From Dokdonia pacifica (lineage in GTDB: Bacteria; Bacteroidota; Bacteroidia; Flavobacteriales; Flavobacteriaceae), in contig NZ_FZNY01000002.1 in the NCBI RefSeq assembly GCF_900188275.1, forward strand, positions 124,001 through 188,000: a stretch of DNA of 64,000 nt, read 5' to 3'. Below are positions 34,666 to 43,399 of this stretch, piece by piece (within the stretch, counting starts at the first letter, position 1; each line of letters begins with the position of its first letter). A program made the translations under genes and the position numbers. The notes below the pieces were generated by a model. That model was not told where the DNA came from. It worked only from the letters and a program-made list of their open reading frames with translations, and did not search any database.

Positions 34666-34700
34666 AAAGACCAATTATCATATGGATAGTTGGTCTTTTT
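34666..34700 (+). terminator. Rho-independent terminator
   Basis: AAAGACCAA pairs with TTGGTCTTT, continued inward by TTATC/GATAG with one mismatch, and is followed by a T-rich tract. Confidence 0.8.
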
Positions 34701-34714
34701 ATTTTTACACAATA

Positions 34715-34764
34715 CCGTAATTAGATTACGGCATACCCACAAAATACCCTACATTGGGTATTTT
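34715..34764 (+). promoter_or_regulatory. Two further perfect hairpins upstream of a lipoprotein gene
   Basis: CCGTAAT-TAG-ATTACGG at 34715-34731 and AAAATACCC-TACATT-GGGTATTTT at 34741-34764 follow the terminator directly. The second ends about 66 bp before the ATG at 34831. They could be operators for a regulator or part of a leader. I could not match them to a known site. Confidence 0.4.
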
Positions 34765-34830
34765 AAAGGTTCTTGGAAAGCAGTAGGTTTATCCCATCAC
34801 TATTTTAAACTTTTTAAAAAGAATTGAACC

Positions 34831-35715
34831 ATGAAAAGAACCCTATTTATGATGTGCTGTTTAGGCATAACAATAATTAGTTGCTCTGTAGATGAAGAAG
34901 CTACTACTAGTACTACAGAAGACACTTTAACTACTTTAGAAACTCAACTCATACCAGATTTTCCAAACCCTGAAAACGATTATACAAGACAAGGTCTTTA
35001 TCAAGGAACTATTGTAACCCAAGATCTTAGTTTTCATGAAAAAATCACATTAAACTTAGGTGACAATGGCTTTTATAATGCTAGAATAATCACTTCAGAT
35101 AATCAGCAGTATATATTTAAAAGTCAAAATACTATAGAAGATTCTGTTTTGGATTTTGAAGGCGATCAAGGAACATTTTCGGTACAGTTTCTAGACGATA
35201 ATAGCGTGAGTTTTACAAATGTTATCATCCATAATAAAGAAGCGGTAGCCACAGTATTTAAAGATCAAAGCTTTCAAAGGATGATGCCTTCATTAGGAAG
35301 CTTTTCAAGTACTGATAATGCTATTACTGGAACATGGGATTTTACATTTTCTCCAACAAGTTCTTTAGGGTACTCTATCACAACTACTACGATATTTATT
35401 AATCAAAATAGCGAGACATTTGTACTTGATATTTCTGGGAATTATCAACGTTTATGTAGCGCTCCTGGGACTCCAGTGCCTATTGGCGTTGTCAACTCTA
35501 GTTTTTTTAATATCCAAAGTTCAAATAATGTGCCTTTAGGAAATAGTGATCTAAACTTCACATTTGTTGCTAATAGATTAGAAGCTACTAATGTAGGATG
35601 CTTGGACCAACCATCTACAGATTTAAATATTACTATAGCAAATTGGAGCTGGAATGGTATATCAGGAACGTCTACAGTAGATACCTCTAGTCTTCCAGAT
35701 TTTAGTGGTTTTTAG
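34831..35715 (+). CDS. Lipoprotein of unknown function, 294 aa
   Basis: The N terminus MKRTLFMMCCLGITIISCS has a lipobox with Cys18. The mature part is Thr-rich at first (ATTSTTEDTLTTLE), then strand-rich, with two similar halves that contain GTIVTQDLSFHEKITLNL and GTWDFTFSPTSS. It is exported and lipidated. No catalytic motif is visible and I do not recognise the family. The preceding hairpins suggest that it is regulated. Confidence 0.7.
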   Translation: MKRTLFMMCCLGITIISCSVDEEATTSTTEDTLTTLETQLIPDFPNPENDYTRQGLYQGTIVTQDLSFHEKITLNLGDNGFYNARIITSDNQQYIFKSQNTIEDSVLDFEGDQGTFSVQFLDDNSVSFTNVIIHNKEAVATVFKDQSFQRMMPSLGSFSSTDNAITGTWDFTFSPTSSLGYSITTTTIFINQNSETFVLDISGNYQRLCSAPGTPVPIGVVNSSFFNIQSSNNVPLGNSDLNFTFVANRLEATNVGCLDQPSTDLNITIANWSWNGISGTSTVDTSSLPDFSGF

Positions 35716-35738
35716 AATCATTTTAATATAAAAGTGGA

Positions 35739-35857
35739 TGTCTAAAAAGGTATTATTTTTTACCAAACTTAACTTGTTTCGGTTTCTCATCATACTGATA
35801 ATCTTTATAATGGGATGCTGAAATACATTCAGAATAACGTTGGTTCCTTTTTAGACA
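35739..35857. repeat. Spaced 12-bp inverted repeat between convergent genes
   Basis: TGTCTAAAAAGG (35739-35750) and CCTTTTTAGACA (35846-35857) are exact inverted repeats with about 95 bp between them. They lie between the lipoprotein gene and the convergent SDR gene. They could be a long-range terminator stem or the ends of a small remnant. Confidence 0.45.
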
Positions 35858-35870
35858 CACTCTTTTATAT

Positions 35871-36578
35871 CTACGAGCTTGCAGTTTTACTGGGTCTTAC
35901 TTCAATTTTACTTGGTAATGTTCTTGGGTGCATTTGCAATAAATCTACCACCATTTGCCCTAGATCTTCTGGCTGTATACGCCAGTCTTTACCATCTTCA
36001 GGAGATCGTCCTCCAAAATGACTACTTACAGAACCAGGCATGATGGTAGTGACTTTTACATCGTCATTACGTACGTCAAGCATTAAGGCTTGTGTAAAAC
36101 CAGTTAAGCCAAATTTACTAGCATTATAAGCAGTTCCTTTTGCAAAGAAATTCGTTCCAGCGAGACTTGAAATAGTGATGATATATCCTTTTGATTTCTT
36201 AATAGCTGCTAGGCTTGCTTTTACAGACAAGAAAACTCCTGTAAGGTTGGTATCTATCGTATCTTCCCATTGTGTAACACTCATATCTTCTATAGATGCA
36301 AAATGTCCTACGCCAGCATTAGCTAGTAATACATCTAACTGTCCAAAAGCTTCTATTACAGCTACAACAGCTTTCTCTTGACTCTCTAAACTTTTCACAT
36401 CGGCTTGAATTCCTATGGCATTTGGACCTAAGCTTGCTGCTGCTTGTGTTGCAGATGCCTTACTACGTCCTGTGATAGCAACTTTCATTCCTTTGGTTAG
36501 TAGTGCTTCGGCAATCCCATACCCTATTCCTTTTGTGCCTCCTGTAATAAGAGCTACTTTCCCGTTTAATTGACTCAT
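35871..36578 (-). CDS. Short-chain dehydrogenase/reductase
   Basis: From the ATG at 36578 (MSQLNGKVALITGGTKGIGYG) the protein is 235 aa; ATG 36584 adds two residues. TGGTKGIG is the NAD(P)-binding loop, NAGVG follows, and the active site is SSLAGTNFFAKGTAYNASK, with Ser, Tyr and Lys in the right spacing. It is a classical SDR of unknown substrate. An upstream in-frame start is possible but its extra residues would be encoded by the dispersed palindrome and look non-protein-like. Confidence 0.82.
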   Translation of the reverse strand: MSQLNGKVALITGGTKGIGYGIAEALLTKGMKVAITGRSKASATQAAASLGPNAIGIQADVKSLESQEKAVVAVIEAFGQLDVLLANAGVGHFASIEDMSVTQWEDTIDTNLTGVFLSVKASLAAIKKSKGYIITISSLAGTNFFAKGTAYNASKFGLTGFTQALMLDVRNDDVKVTTIMPGSVSSHFGGRSPEDGKDWRIQPEDLGQMVVDLLQMHPRTLPSKIEVRPSKTASS

Positions 36579-36607
36579 TTTCATTTTATTTTGAGGTAAA
36601 GTTACGA

Positions 36608-36629
36608 TTGCTTTCGCGAAAGCGTATAA
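36608..36629. repeat. Dispersed palindrome, exact core, upstream of a gene
   Basis: TTGCTTTCGCGAAAGCGTATAA-type sequence with exact core at 36611-36622. It lies about 30 bp upstream of the minus-strand SDR start, in its leader or promoter. Confidence 0.9.
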
Positions 36630-36670
36630 AGAATATATCAATTTTAACATCTTAAGAAATCACTAATAGA

Positions 36671-36701
36671 TTGCTTATTCTTTTATCCAATAGTATCTTT
36701 G
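36671..36701 (+). promoter_or_regulatory. Bacteroidetes-type promoter (-33 TTG, -7 TATCTTTG)
   Basis: TTG at 36671-36673 and TATCTTTG at 36694-36701 are 20 bp apart, matching the TTG/TAnnTTTG consensus of the primary sigma factor in this phylum. The ATG at 36717 follows with a short leader. Confidence 0.5.
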
Positions 36702-36716
36702 CAAAAAAATAAAACA

Positions 36717-36995
36717 ATGCTCAAATCATTCCGAATTTTAAGTTTTCTAGAAGGTGTTTCGTATCTCTTAATTCTATTTGTAACCATGCCTTTAAAGTAT
36801 ATTTGGGACAATGGCTATCCAAATAAAGTGATCGGAATGGCACATGGGTTTCTTTTTCTTGCCTATATCGTAATGGCTATATTGATGAAACCAGAACGAA
36901 AATGGGACAACAAAACACTAACAATCGTATTGTTATGTTCTATCATCCCATTTGGAACTTTTTGGATGGATAAAAAATATCTAAGAGATTCCTAA
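36717..36995 (+). CDS. DUF3817-like small membrane protein
   Basis: From the ATG at 36717 the protein is 92 aa. It has three membrane helices: RILSFLEGVSYLLILFVTMP, MAHGFLFLAYIVMAIL and LTIVLLCSIIPFGTFW. The SFLEGVSYLLL and MAHG motifs are typical of DUF3817, and the basic Lys-rich loops fit. A TTG at 36699 could add six residues but the promoter ends there. It meets the DUF4870 gene end to end. Confidence 0.82.
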   Translation: MLKSFRILSFLEGVSYLLILFVTMPLKYIWDNGYPNKVIGMAHGFLFLAYIVMAILMKPERKWDNKTLTIVLLCSIIPFGTFWMDKKYLRDS

Positions 36996-37361
36996 TTAAC
37001 TAAAGAAAGGAATACTGATATAGTAATTTGGTTTTTCACCATTACTTGCTTTTACAGCATTTACAATAGGTAATACAAATGCAAGTATTCCAATGGCTAT
37101 AATTCCTAGAATTCCTAATCCCAGAAGGAATACTGCTGGAATACATAGTATGGCATAAATAAAGATACTAATCTGGAAATTAATAATAGATTTCCCGTGC
37201 TCATCCATAGCGATCACTCTATCTTTATTGACTACCCATAAAATAAGTGGTACAATAAACCCTCCAAATCCTGTCACATAATCCAATAACTGCGATAAGT
37301 GCGTAAGGACTAATAACTGTTTATCTTCTCTAAGTGCTGTTTCGTGATGTACTATTTCCAT
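36996..37361 (-). CDS. DUF4870-like membrane protein
   Basis: The 121-aa protein has a short soluble start (ALREDKQLLVLTHLSQLLDY) and then membrane helices (VTGFGGFIVPLILWVV, IFIYAILCIPAVFLLGLGI, IIAIGILAFVLPIVNAV). It contains DEHGKSIINFQIS, the DUF4870 signature. Function unknown. It is convergent with the DUF3817-like gene and its stop is next to that gene's stop. Confidence 0.82.
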   Translation of the reverse strand: MEIVHHETALREDKQLLVLTHLSQLLDYVTGFGGFIVPLILWVVNKDRVIAMDEHGKSIINFQISIFIYAILCIPAVFLLGLGILGIIAIGILAFVLPIVNAVKASNGEKPNYYISIPFFS

Positions 37362-37448
37362 GTTGATTTTTTGATTTTTTTGATTGATTTACACTATATA
37401 AGTAGCATTATTCTATAAAATGTTACAGGTTTACGTAATTTTGCTTTG

Positions 37449-38861
37449 ATGAACACACAAGACACCATTGTTGCACTTGCAAGTCCTGCTGGAGCTGGCG
37501 CTATTGCAGTTATACGTGTATCTGGTCCAGATGCAATCACTATATGTACGCCTTTATTTAAATCGAAACGAGGAAAAGATTTATCCAAACAAAAAACACA
37601 TACGATACATCTTGGTCATATTATAGATGAACAACGTGTGCTTGATGAAGTTTTGGTTTCCTTATTTAAAGGAACCAATTCCTATACAGGAGAACCTACT
37701 GTTGAGATTTCCTGTCATGGTTCTAGTTATATACAACAAGAAATTATACAATTATTACTTCGTAAAGGCTGTCGTGCTGCACAGGCAGGTGAATTTACCC
37801 TACGTTCATTTATCAATGGGAAAATGGATCTTTCTCAAGCAGAAGCCGTCGCAGATCTTATTGCAAGTGATAACGAAGCGAGTCATCAAATAGCGATGCA
37901 ACAAATGCGTGGTGGTTTTTCTAACGAAATAGCACAGTTACGTCAAGAACTCCTCAATTTTGCTTCGCTTATTGAATTAGAGCTTGATTTTTCTGAAGAA
38001 GATGTAGAATTTGCAGATCGTACACAGTTTAAAGAATTGGTAGCACGTATCACCAAAGTTTTAAAACGTCTTATTGATTCATTTGCTACAGGAAATGTGA
38101 TTAAGAATGGAATTCCCGTGGCCATTGTAGGAGAACCTAATGTTGGGAAGTCTACGCTACTCAATGCCTTGTTAAATGAAGAAAGAGCTATTGTTTCAGA
38201 TATTGCGGGTACTACTCGTGATACCATAGAAGATGAGCTTACCATAGGCGGTATAGGCTTTCGATTTATAGATACTGCGGGTATTCGAGAGACCAAAGAT
38301 GTCATAGAAGGTCTTGGTATTCAAAAAACCTTTGAAAAAATAGGACAAGCACAAGTCGTTATCTATTTATTTGATGCATCCCTCTCTGCCTTTCAGGCAT
38401 CTCTTTCAGAAGGAGAGAAATATCAAGCTATTATCATAGAGATTGAGAAAATAAAGAATCAGTTTCCGCTGAAACCACTGATTATAGTTGCAAATAAAGT
38501 AGATCAACTTAGTGAATCAGAAATCAAAAATCTTCAATCAACAATCTCCAATCTACACATATTATCTGCAAAAAAAGGAATGGGTGTAGATGCGCTTAAA
38601 GCGAAATTATTAGACTTTGTAAACACTGGAGCATTGCGTAATGATGAAACCATTGTAACTAATTCTAGACATTACGATGCACTCTTAAAAGCACTCGAAG
38701 AGATTGAAAAAGTACAATATGGTCTAGATACTGATCTTTCTGGAGACCTCATGGCTATAGACATACGTCAAGCTTTATATCACTTTGGAGAGATTACTGG
38801 TCAGGTCACCAATGATGAGTTGCTTGGGAATATTTTTGCTAATTTCTGTATTGGGAAGTAA
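37449..38861 (+). CDS. mnmE: tRNA modification GTPase MnmE
   Basis: MnmE works with MnmG to put a carboxymethylaminomethyl group on U34 of certain tRNAs. The 470-aa protein has the N-terminal folate-binding domain (TIVALASPAGAGAIAVIRVSG), a helical domain, and an inserted G domain with GEPNVGKST (about residues 228-236), DIAGTTRD, DTAGIRE and NKVD. The C terminus ends in FCIGK with the conserved Cys. Start is the ATG at 37449. Confidence 0.96.
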   Translation: MNTQDTIVALASPAGAGAIAVIRVSGPDAITICTPLFKSKRGKDLSKQKTHTIHLGHIIDEQRVLDEVLVSLFKGTNSYTGEPTVEISCHGSSYIQQEIIQLLLRKGCRAAQAGEFTLRSFINGKMDLSQAEAVADLIASDNEASHQIAMQQMRGGFSNEIAQLRQELLNFASLIELELDFSEEDVEFADRTQFKELVARITKVLKRLIDSFATGNVIKNGIPVAIVGEPNVGKSTLLNALLNEERAIVSDIAGTTRDTIEDELTIGGIGFRFIDTAGIRETKDVIEGLGIQKTFEKIGQAQVVIYLFDASLSAFQASLSEGEKYQAIIIEIEKIKNQFPLKPLIIVANKVDQLSESEIKNLQSTISNLHILSAKKGMGVDALKAKLLDFVNTGALRNDETIVTNSRHYDALLKALEEIEKVQYGLDTDLSGDLMAIDIRQALYHFGEITGQVTNDELLGNIFANFCIGK

Positions 38862-38952
38862 GTTATTAACTAAACAATTATATGTTTCTATTAGTTAAAT
38901 ACTTCTAACTCTAAATTGATTAATTTCACTATCTAAATATATCTTTTATAAT

Positions 38953-40194
38953 ATGAGCAAAGCTTTTTTATTTATTGTAATACCACTTTTATTTATTTCA
39001 ATACGTTCCTACTCACAAAGTGATACAATTTGGTATGACAATAACTGGAAAACTGTTAATAAAGAAAAGGCTTCTTTTTTTAGATTACCTATCATAAAAG
39101 AGAACGATAAATATATTATATCTGATTATTATATTAATGAAACTATCCAAATGACAGGAACATCATTATCATTGAATGAAGAAATTTGGGATGGTGTTGT
39201 TAATAGATATTATGATAATGGTAACATACAATCAATATATAATTATAGTAAAGGAATATTAGAAGGGCCACATAAAGAGTTCTTAAGAAATGGAAATTTA
39301 AAAGGGATTGTTAATTATTCTAATGGAATATATAACGGTCAATTTGTTGAATACTATGAAAGTGGACAAATTAAGAGAACAGGGGATTTTAAAAATGGAG
39401 TAAAGCATGAAGATTGGGTTGCTTATTTTGAAGATGGTTCATTACACTACAAAGTATCTTATAGCTTAGGAAAAAGAGAAGGGCAACTAATTGAATATTA
39501 TCAAAATGGTCAAATAAGAGGAAATGGGACATACATCAATGATAAAAAAAATGGTGCTTTTGAATACTATTTCAGTAACGGAGATATCATATCAACTTGT
39601 GAGTTTATAGATGATAAAATTAACGGGCGTTTATTTCACAATGATATTAGTAGAAATGTTATTGGTGAAGGTATATTTAAAAATGGCAATTTAATTAGCT
39701 ATACCAGAAAATACAATAAACCAATTCGGGGAAGTAATTTTATGATGAAAGCTCGAATAGAAGACAACATTGAACACTGGGAAATATATAGAGATGAAAA
39801 ACTTATAGTAACATCATTTTTTAAAAATACTCATAAAATTGGCAACTGGAAAATGTATGATATTGATGGAGAAAAATTATACAGGAGTGTTAATTATACT
39901 GACTATGCCGACTGTGAAACAATAATAGAAGTAGAGAGCAAAGAATTATCCTTACCTATATATGACCTCCCAAGCTATTATATTGATATTGAAAAACATA
40001 ATATAAACCCTAGTTCATATATAGTAACTCTTGAAGGGTGTTTGAATGGTTTGTATAAAGAATATGACGTAGCAGGAAACTTATTATATGAAGTCAATTA
40101 TAACAATGGAGTTTCTGATCCAGAATCAATTCGTAGATCAGACAATAAGAATGCAATCGAAATTCCAAACCCACTACTAACAATTAAAGAATAG
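38953..40194 (+). CDS. Secreted MORN/YwqK-type repeat protein
   Basis: The 413-aa protein has a signal peptide (hydrophobic stretch to about residue 20). It then has at least six MORN_2-type repeats such as GQFVEYYESGQIKRTGDF, GQLIEYYQNGQIRGNGTY and GAFEYYFSNGDIIST, each with the (E/Y)YxNGxI core. Such proteins occur as possible antitoxin or envelope components (YwqK family). No toxin partner is visible. It is AT-rich and begins a stretch of accessory genes. Confidence 0.75.
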   Translation: MSKAFLFIVIPLLFISIRSYSQSDTIWYDNNWKTVNKEKASFFRLPIIKENDKYIISDYYINETIQMTGTSLSLNEEIWDGVVNRYYDNGNIQSIYNYSKGILEGPHKEFLRNGNLKGIVNYSNGIYNGQFVEYYESGQIKRTGDFKNGVKHEDWVAYFEDGSLHYKVSYSLGKREGQLIEYYQNGQIRGNGTYINDKKNGAFEYYFSNGDIISTCEFIDDKINGRLFHNDISRNVIGEGIFKNGNLISYTRKYNKPIRGSNFMMKARIEDNIEHWEIYRDEKLIVTSFFKNTHKIGNWKMYDIDGEKLYRSVNYTDYADCETIIEVESKELSLPIYDLPSYYIDIEKHNINPSSYIVTLEGCLNGLYKEYDVAGNLLYEVNYNNGVSDPESIRRSDNKNAIEIPNPLLTIKE

Positions 40195-40617
40195 TATTGT
40201 TATTTAAGAAAAGATACTCCAAAGATATTTGTAAAGTTATTCTACCAAAAGAAAACAAAATCCCCCACCCTACATACACCTCATAACGGTACAATCCCTT
40301 TAACTATAAGTATTATTAATATTTATTGGGTTGAAAAGTAGATGACTCTATACTATTACCTAACCGTCTAACTTTACATTAGATTCAAAAGCTGCTGTTA
40401 CAATACGTATATAAAATGATATATAGGTGCTGTATAAAATCGTAAGGTTTTGTAGGGGAGCTAGTTACTTTATCGTAATTCATGAAAATCGAAATACATT
40501 TCTTTGAGATTTTTATAAATGCATATACTTTTAAGTTATACAAAACTAGTTTGTTAGACAGAAACTCTGGATGTCATTAAATAGATCAGAGTGTGTATAA
40601 TTTAAAAATTTATTAGT
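40195..40617. other. Intergenic region, about 420 bp
   Basis: The region is AT-rich and lacks an obvious gene. It ends at the third double-glycine peptide, so the promoter of that peptide should be here. An inverted repeat ACTCTG/CAGAGT flanks a short spacer near 40564-40592. No dispersed palindrome is present. I see nothing else. Confidence 0.5.
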
Positions 40618-40788
40618 ATGTTAAAAAAGATTTCAAGTGTAAAAGGTGCTCAAAACTTAAGTCAAACAGCACAAAAGGAAATTGCTGGAGGAAGACCTCC
40701 TAGAAATATCTGCCATTCTGATGCAGAATGTACGTATCCGCAAAGATGTATCGCATGTATTTGTACTGCTCCTGGTGATCCAGTCTAA
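40618..40788 (+). CDS. Double-glycine leader peptide precursor (copy 3, Cys-rich core)
   Basis: The 56-aa product begins MLKKISSVKGAQ and reaches its double glycine at residue 25 (EIAGG), exactly as in the two peptides at 4.4-5.0 kb. The leader pattern MLKxI....G.Q.L is shared. The 31-residue core holds four Cys: ICHSDAECTYPQRCIACIC ends with CIACIC-type clustering, so it is rich in possible disulfides or a modification substrate. No transporter or modifying enzyme is adjacent. A terminator follows at 40816. Confidence 0.72.
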   Translation: MLKKISSVKGAQNLSQTAQKEIAGGRPPRNICHSDAECTYPQRCIACICTAPGDPV

Positions 40789-40815
40789 TTAGAGAAAATA
40801 TTGTTAAAAAGTATG

Positions 40816-40842
40816 AAAGCGAGCCTGTAGGTTCGCTTTTTT
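40816..40842 (+). terminator. Rho-independent terminator after the peptide gene
   Basis: AAAGCGAGCC pairs with GGTTCGCTTT (one G-T wobble) around the loop TGTA and is followed by T residues. Confidence 0.8.
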
Positions 40843-41080
40843 GTTTTAACTAATTAGGAATCAATCTTTAAAAGAAAAAAGCCTCCCATCTCTAGAAGAC
40901 CTTCTCTCACTAAGTTTCAAATATAAATAATATTTATGAGTGTTATTTGTATTTAACAAAATGCTATTATACAGTCGGTTATAGACATGAATTATGATTC
41001 CTATAATTATAATTTATAGTAGAAATTTGCTAGATTAAAAATGTTTAACTAATTTTATATAATATTAAACAAGTCAAAGC
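40843..41080. other. Intergenic region upstream of a small gene
   Basis: This AT-rich gap of about 240 bp should hold the promoter of the gene at 41081. I see no further open frame of note and no repeat of the dispersed palindrome. Confidence 0.4.
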
Positions 41081-41308
41081 ATGGATATATTACAGGAAGC
41101 TTCAAACTTTGAAAATGCAAAAATGAGTCACATGTCAACAAGTGATCGTGTGGTAGCCTCTAGAGAAGCAAAACGCCTTATCCTTGCAATTAATGAAATC
41201 TATAAGAAAACTAAAGATTCAGAACTTATGGATATTATGAAACGACTTACTGCAAAGAAGAAGAAGATTGAAATACGTTTAAAAGGCAGACCAGATTCAG
41301 ATATATAA
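41081..41308 (+). CDS. Small helical protein of unknown function, 75 aa
   Basis: The product has two helical segments: SDRVVASREAKRLILAINEIY and a basic C-terminal half LMDIMKRLTAKKKKIEIRLKG. It lacks a signal peptide. The charged, helix-rich pattern looks real and I recall such small proteins in related genomes, but I know no function. It sits between the accessory peptide and glutathione peroxidase genes. Confidence 0.6.
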   Translation: MDILQEASNFENAKMSHMSTSDRVVASREAKRLILAINEIYKKTKDSELMDIMKRLTAKKKKIEIRLKGRPDSDI

Positions 41309-41423
41309 AGGAAGTATCCTTTTTTACATTTATAAATTGTTATGAAAACTCGAAACACTTCTATAGAATAATAGAGGTGTTTCCTGTTTTATAAAATACA
41401 TTTAATACATAGATAAAAATATT

Positions 41424-41945
41424 ATGAACTTGATTAATAAAGCAAAAACTACATCTTCTATTCAAAAAAATACAGGACAATCATTATATGATATTACTAT
41501 TAATAGTATAGATGGAAAACCTATAGATTTATCTAATTTCAAAAATAAAAAGTTATTATTTGTCAATGTAGCATCCGAATGTGGTTTTACCAAGCAATAT
41601 AAAGATCTTCAAAAATTAAGTGATACCTACCCTACAGAACTTGTAGTGATAGGATCTCCTTGTAATCAGTTTGGGAAACAAGAACCTGGAAATGCAGAAG
41701 AAATACAAACTTTTTGCGAACGAAATTTCGGCGTTACTTTTTTGCTTACTGAAAAAATAGACGTTAAAGGCAGTAAGCAACATCCGTTATTTAAATGGCT
41801 TACGTCTAAAGAGTTAAATGGAAATAAAAACTCTAGTGTAAAGTGGAATTTTCAGAAATACTTAGTAAGCGAATCTGGCAAACTCATTGATTATTACTAT
41901 TCGATTACAAGCCCTACAAGTCGCAAAATCACAAAGCATTTGTGA
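41424..41945 (+). CDS. Glutathione peroxidase-family protein
   Basis: The 173-aa protein is a thiol peroxidase of the glutathione peroxidase fold. The peroxidatic residue is Cys53 in VASECGFT; it is a Cys and not a selenocysteine. PCNQFGKQEPG contains the Gln of the active site and KWNFQKYLV contains the Trp and Asn. In bacteria such enzymes usually use thioredoxin. The first 18 or so residues are a non-conserved extension. Confidence 0.9.
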   Translation: MNLINKAKTTSSIQKNTGQSLYDITINSIDGKPIDLSNFKNKKLLFVNVASECGFTKQYKDLQKLSDTYPTELVVIGSPCNQFGKQEPGNAEEIQTFCERNFGVTFLLTEKIDVKGSKQHPLFKWLTSKELNGNKNSSVKWNFQKYLVSESGKLIDYYYSITSPTSRKITKHL

Positions 41946-41995
41946 TTATTTTCAAGGTGTAATTGTAGTAACTCTTTATGTAGAGGTAATTTATT

Positions 41996-42017
41996 ATACG
42001 CTTTCGCGAAAGCGTAT
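41996..42017. repeat. Dispersed palindrome, exact 22-bp copy, next to a stop codon
   Basis: The 22 bases are a perfect palindrome with exact core at 42001-42012. Its last base is also the last base of the TAA stop (42017-42019) of the minus-strand cyclase gene. It lies between two convergent genes. Confidence 0.92.
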
Positions 42018-43072
42018 TAAGAAAGAATTGAATTAGAAACTGAATAAATTTGAACATTCGCTTGCTTTCCCCTCAGCATAATATCTCCTAAAAGTTCAAC
42101 GTGATTATTTTTTAAATCTAATTTTGTCTTTAAACTCTCTGAAATCAATAATTCTTGTTGAAACTCATTACATTTTCCTTGTATTCTAGCAGCTGTATTA
42201 AGGGTGTCTCCATGATAAGCAATTTCCTTTTTATACTTTCCAACCTCTGTCGCTGCAACTACTCCATCATTGAGGCCGGCTTTAAAAAAGGGAACTAGGC
42301 TATAGTTTTCTTTATAATATTGCTGCTTCTTAAGTAATCTATTCTTAAAGTTAAAAAAAGCATTAATACAATTTTGATTTCGTAATCCATCTTCTAATTT
42401 CCAAGTTAGAATGGCCTCATCACCAACATATTGGTAGACTTCGGCTTCATTTTCTATTACCACGCCTAGGTCATTAAAACAGTCTCTGATAAGCATACTA
42501 TACTTAAGATGCCCCAATCGCTCTGCATGTTCTGTAGATGATTGTAAGTCTAGGAACATAAAAATTCGATGCTCTTCGTGTGGAGTATAAAACTTACCTC
42601 GAAATATCTTCCATAAATTACTACCTCCTAGCATCAAATTAATTTGAGAAAAAGCTCCCATGAATGCATCTACACAAAACACATATATATAAATAGGTAA
42701 ACTTCCATCATCAACTACAAAGTCTATAAAACTAATATCCACACTGAATAGCGGTGGTATAATGATATATGAAATTAAAATCAATATCAAAATAAAAAGA
42801 AGTGAAGAGGATATTCTTATAAGAAATAATTTACGGGCAGAAGCACGCTTGTAAATACGCTCATTAATATAAATTTGAGCATAACCAGAAATAGCACCAA
42901 ATATAGGCCCCATTATGACTGAGTAAAGTACACTTGTTTTAAAATCAAAATCAAAAGCCCCATCTTCTGTAGCGCCTATACCCCTTATAATGCTTAGAAA
43001 TATAAATGCTAATGTCCATCCTATACAATATGTAAGTATAATGGACCATCTATGTTTATTTCTAAAATTCAT
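42017..43072 (-). CDS. Membrane-bound class III adenylate/guanylate cyclase
   Basis: The 351-aa protein has about four membrane helices in its first 170 residues, then a cyclase catalytic domain. The first metal Asp is in MFLDLQSSTEH near residue 180, the second in YVGDEAILTWK, and GDTLNTAARIQGKC carries the Asn-x-x-x-Arg transition-state pair. Such proteins convert ATP or GTP to the cyclic nucleotide. No cNMP-binding regulator lies nearby. Confidence 0.82.
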   Translation of the reverse strand: MNFRNKHRWSIILTYCIGWTLAFIFLSIIRGIGATEDGAFDFDFKTSVLYSVIMGPIFGAISGYAQIYINERIYKRASARKLFLIRISSSLLFILILILISYIIIPPLFSVDISFIDFVVDDGSLPIYIYVFCVDAFMGAFSQINLMLGGSNLWKIFRGKFYTPHEEHRIFMFLDLQSSTEHAERLGHLKYSMLIRDCFNDLGVVIENEAEVYQYVGDEAILTWKLEDGLRNQNCINAFFNFKNRLLKKQQYYKENYSLVPFFKAGLNDGVVAATEVGKYKKEIAYHGDTLNTAARIQGKCNEFQQELLISESLKTKLDLKNNHVELLGDIMLRGKQANVQIYSVSNSILS

Positions 43073-43399
43073 GGATCTTTTAAAGATTGATGTTTTAGTA
43101 AATTCAAAGTTATATAAATAATGTACTGCTATTAAATTAAAGATTATAAAAATAGCCTACGTATACGATTTACATAAAAACCTGTAATGCAGTATATTAT
43201 AACCTAATTTTGAAAAATCATTAAATTTAGTAAGAGATTACCTACAATATTTAACTTTTTAAAACTAAAAGTCTACAAAACTACTAGGAATTACAACTGA
43301 TTTCAAAAACACGTAATTATAACCATTTGATTATCAAGTATTTTTAATTAAATTTAAGTTCTCCCCCCTTATTGTAATTATTAATTAAAATCAATTTTT
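43073..43399. other. Divergent intergenic region, about 330 bp
   Basis: It separates the cyclase gene and the large protease gene, which are divergently transcribed. It is AT-rich and I find no open frame or clear repeat. A CTCCCCCCTT run at 43363-43372, just before the protease ATG at 43400, is an unusual C-rich block. The rest looks featureless. Confidence 0.5.

Noticed and set aside
36585-36650. Longer SDR start upstream of 36584
   Set aside because: The extra residues would be read through the palindrome and precede the normal SDR N terminus.
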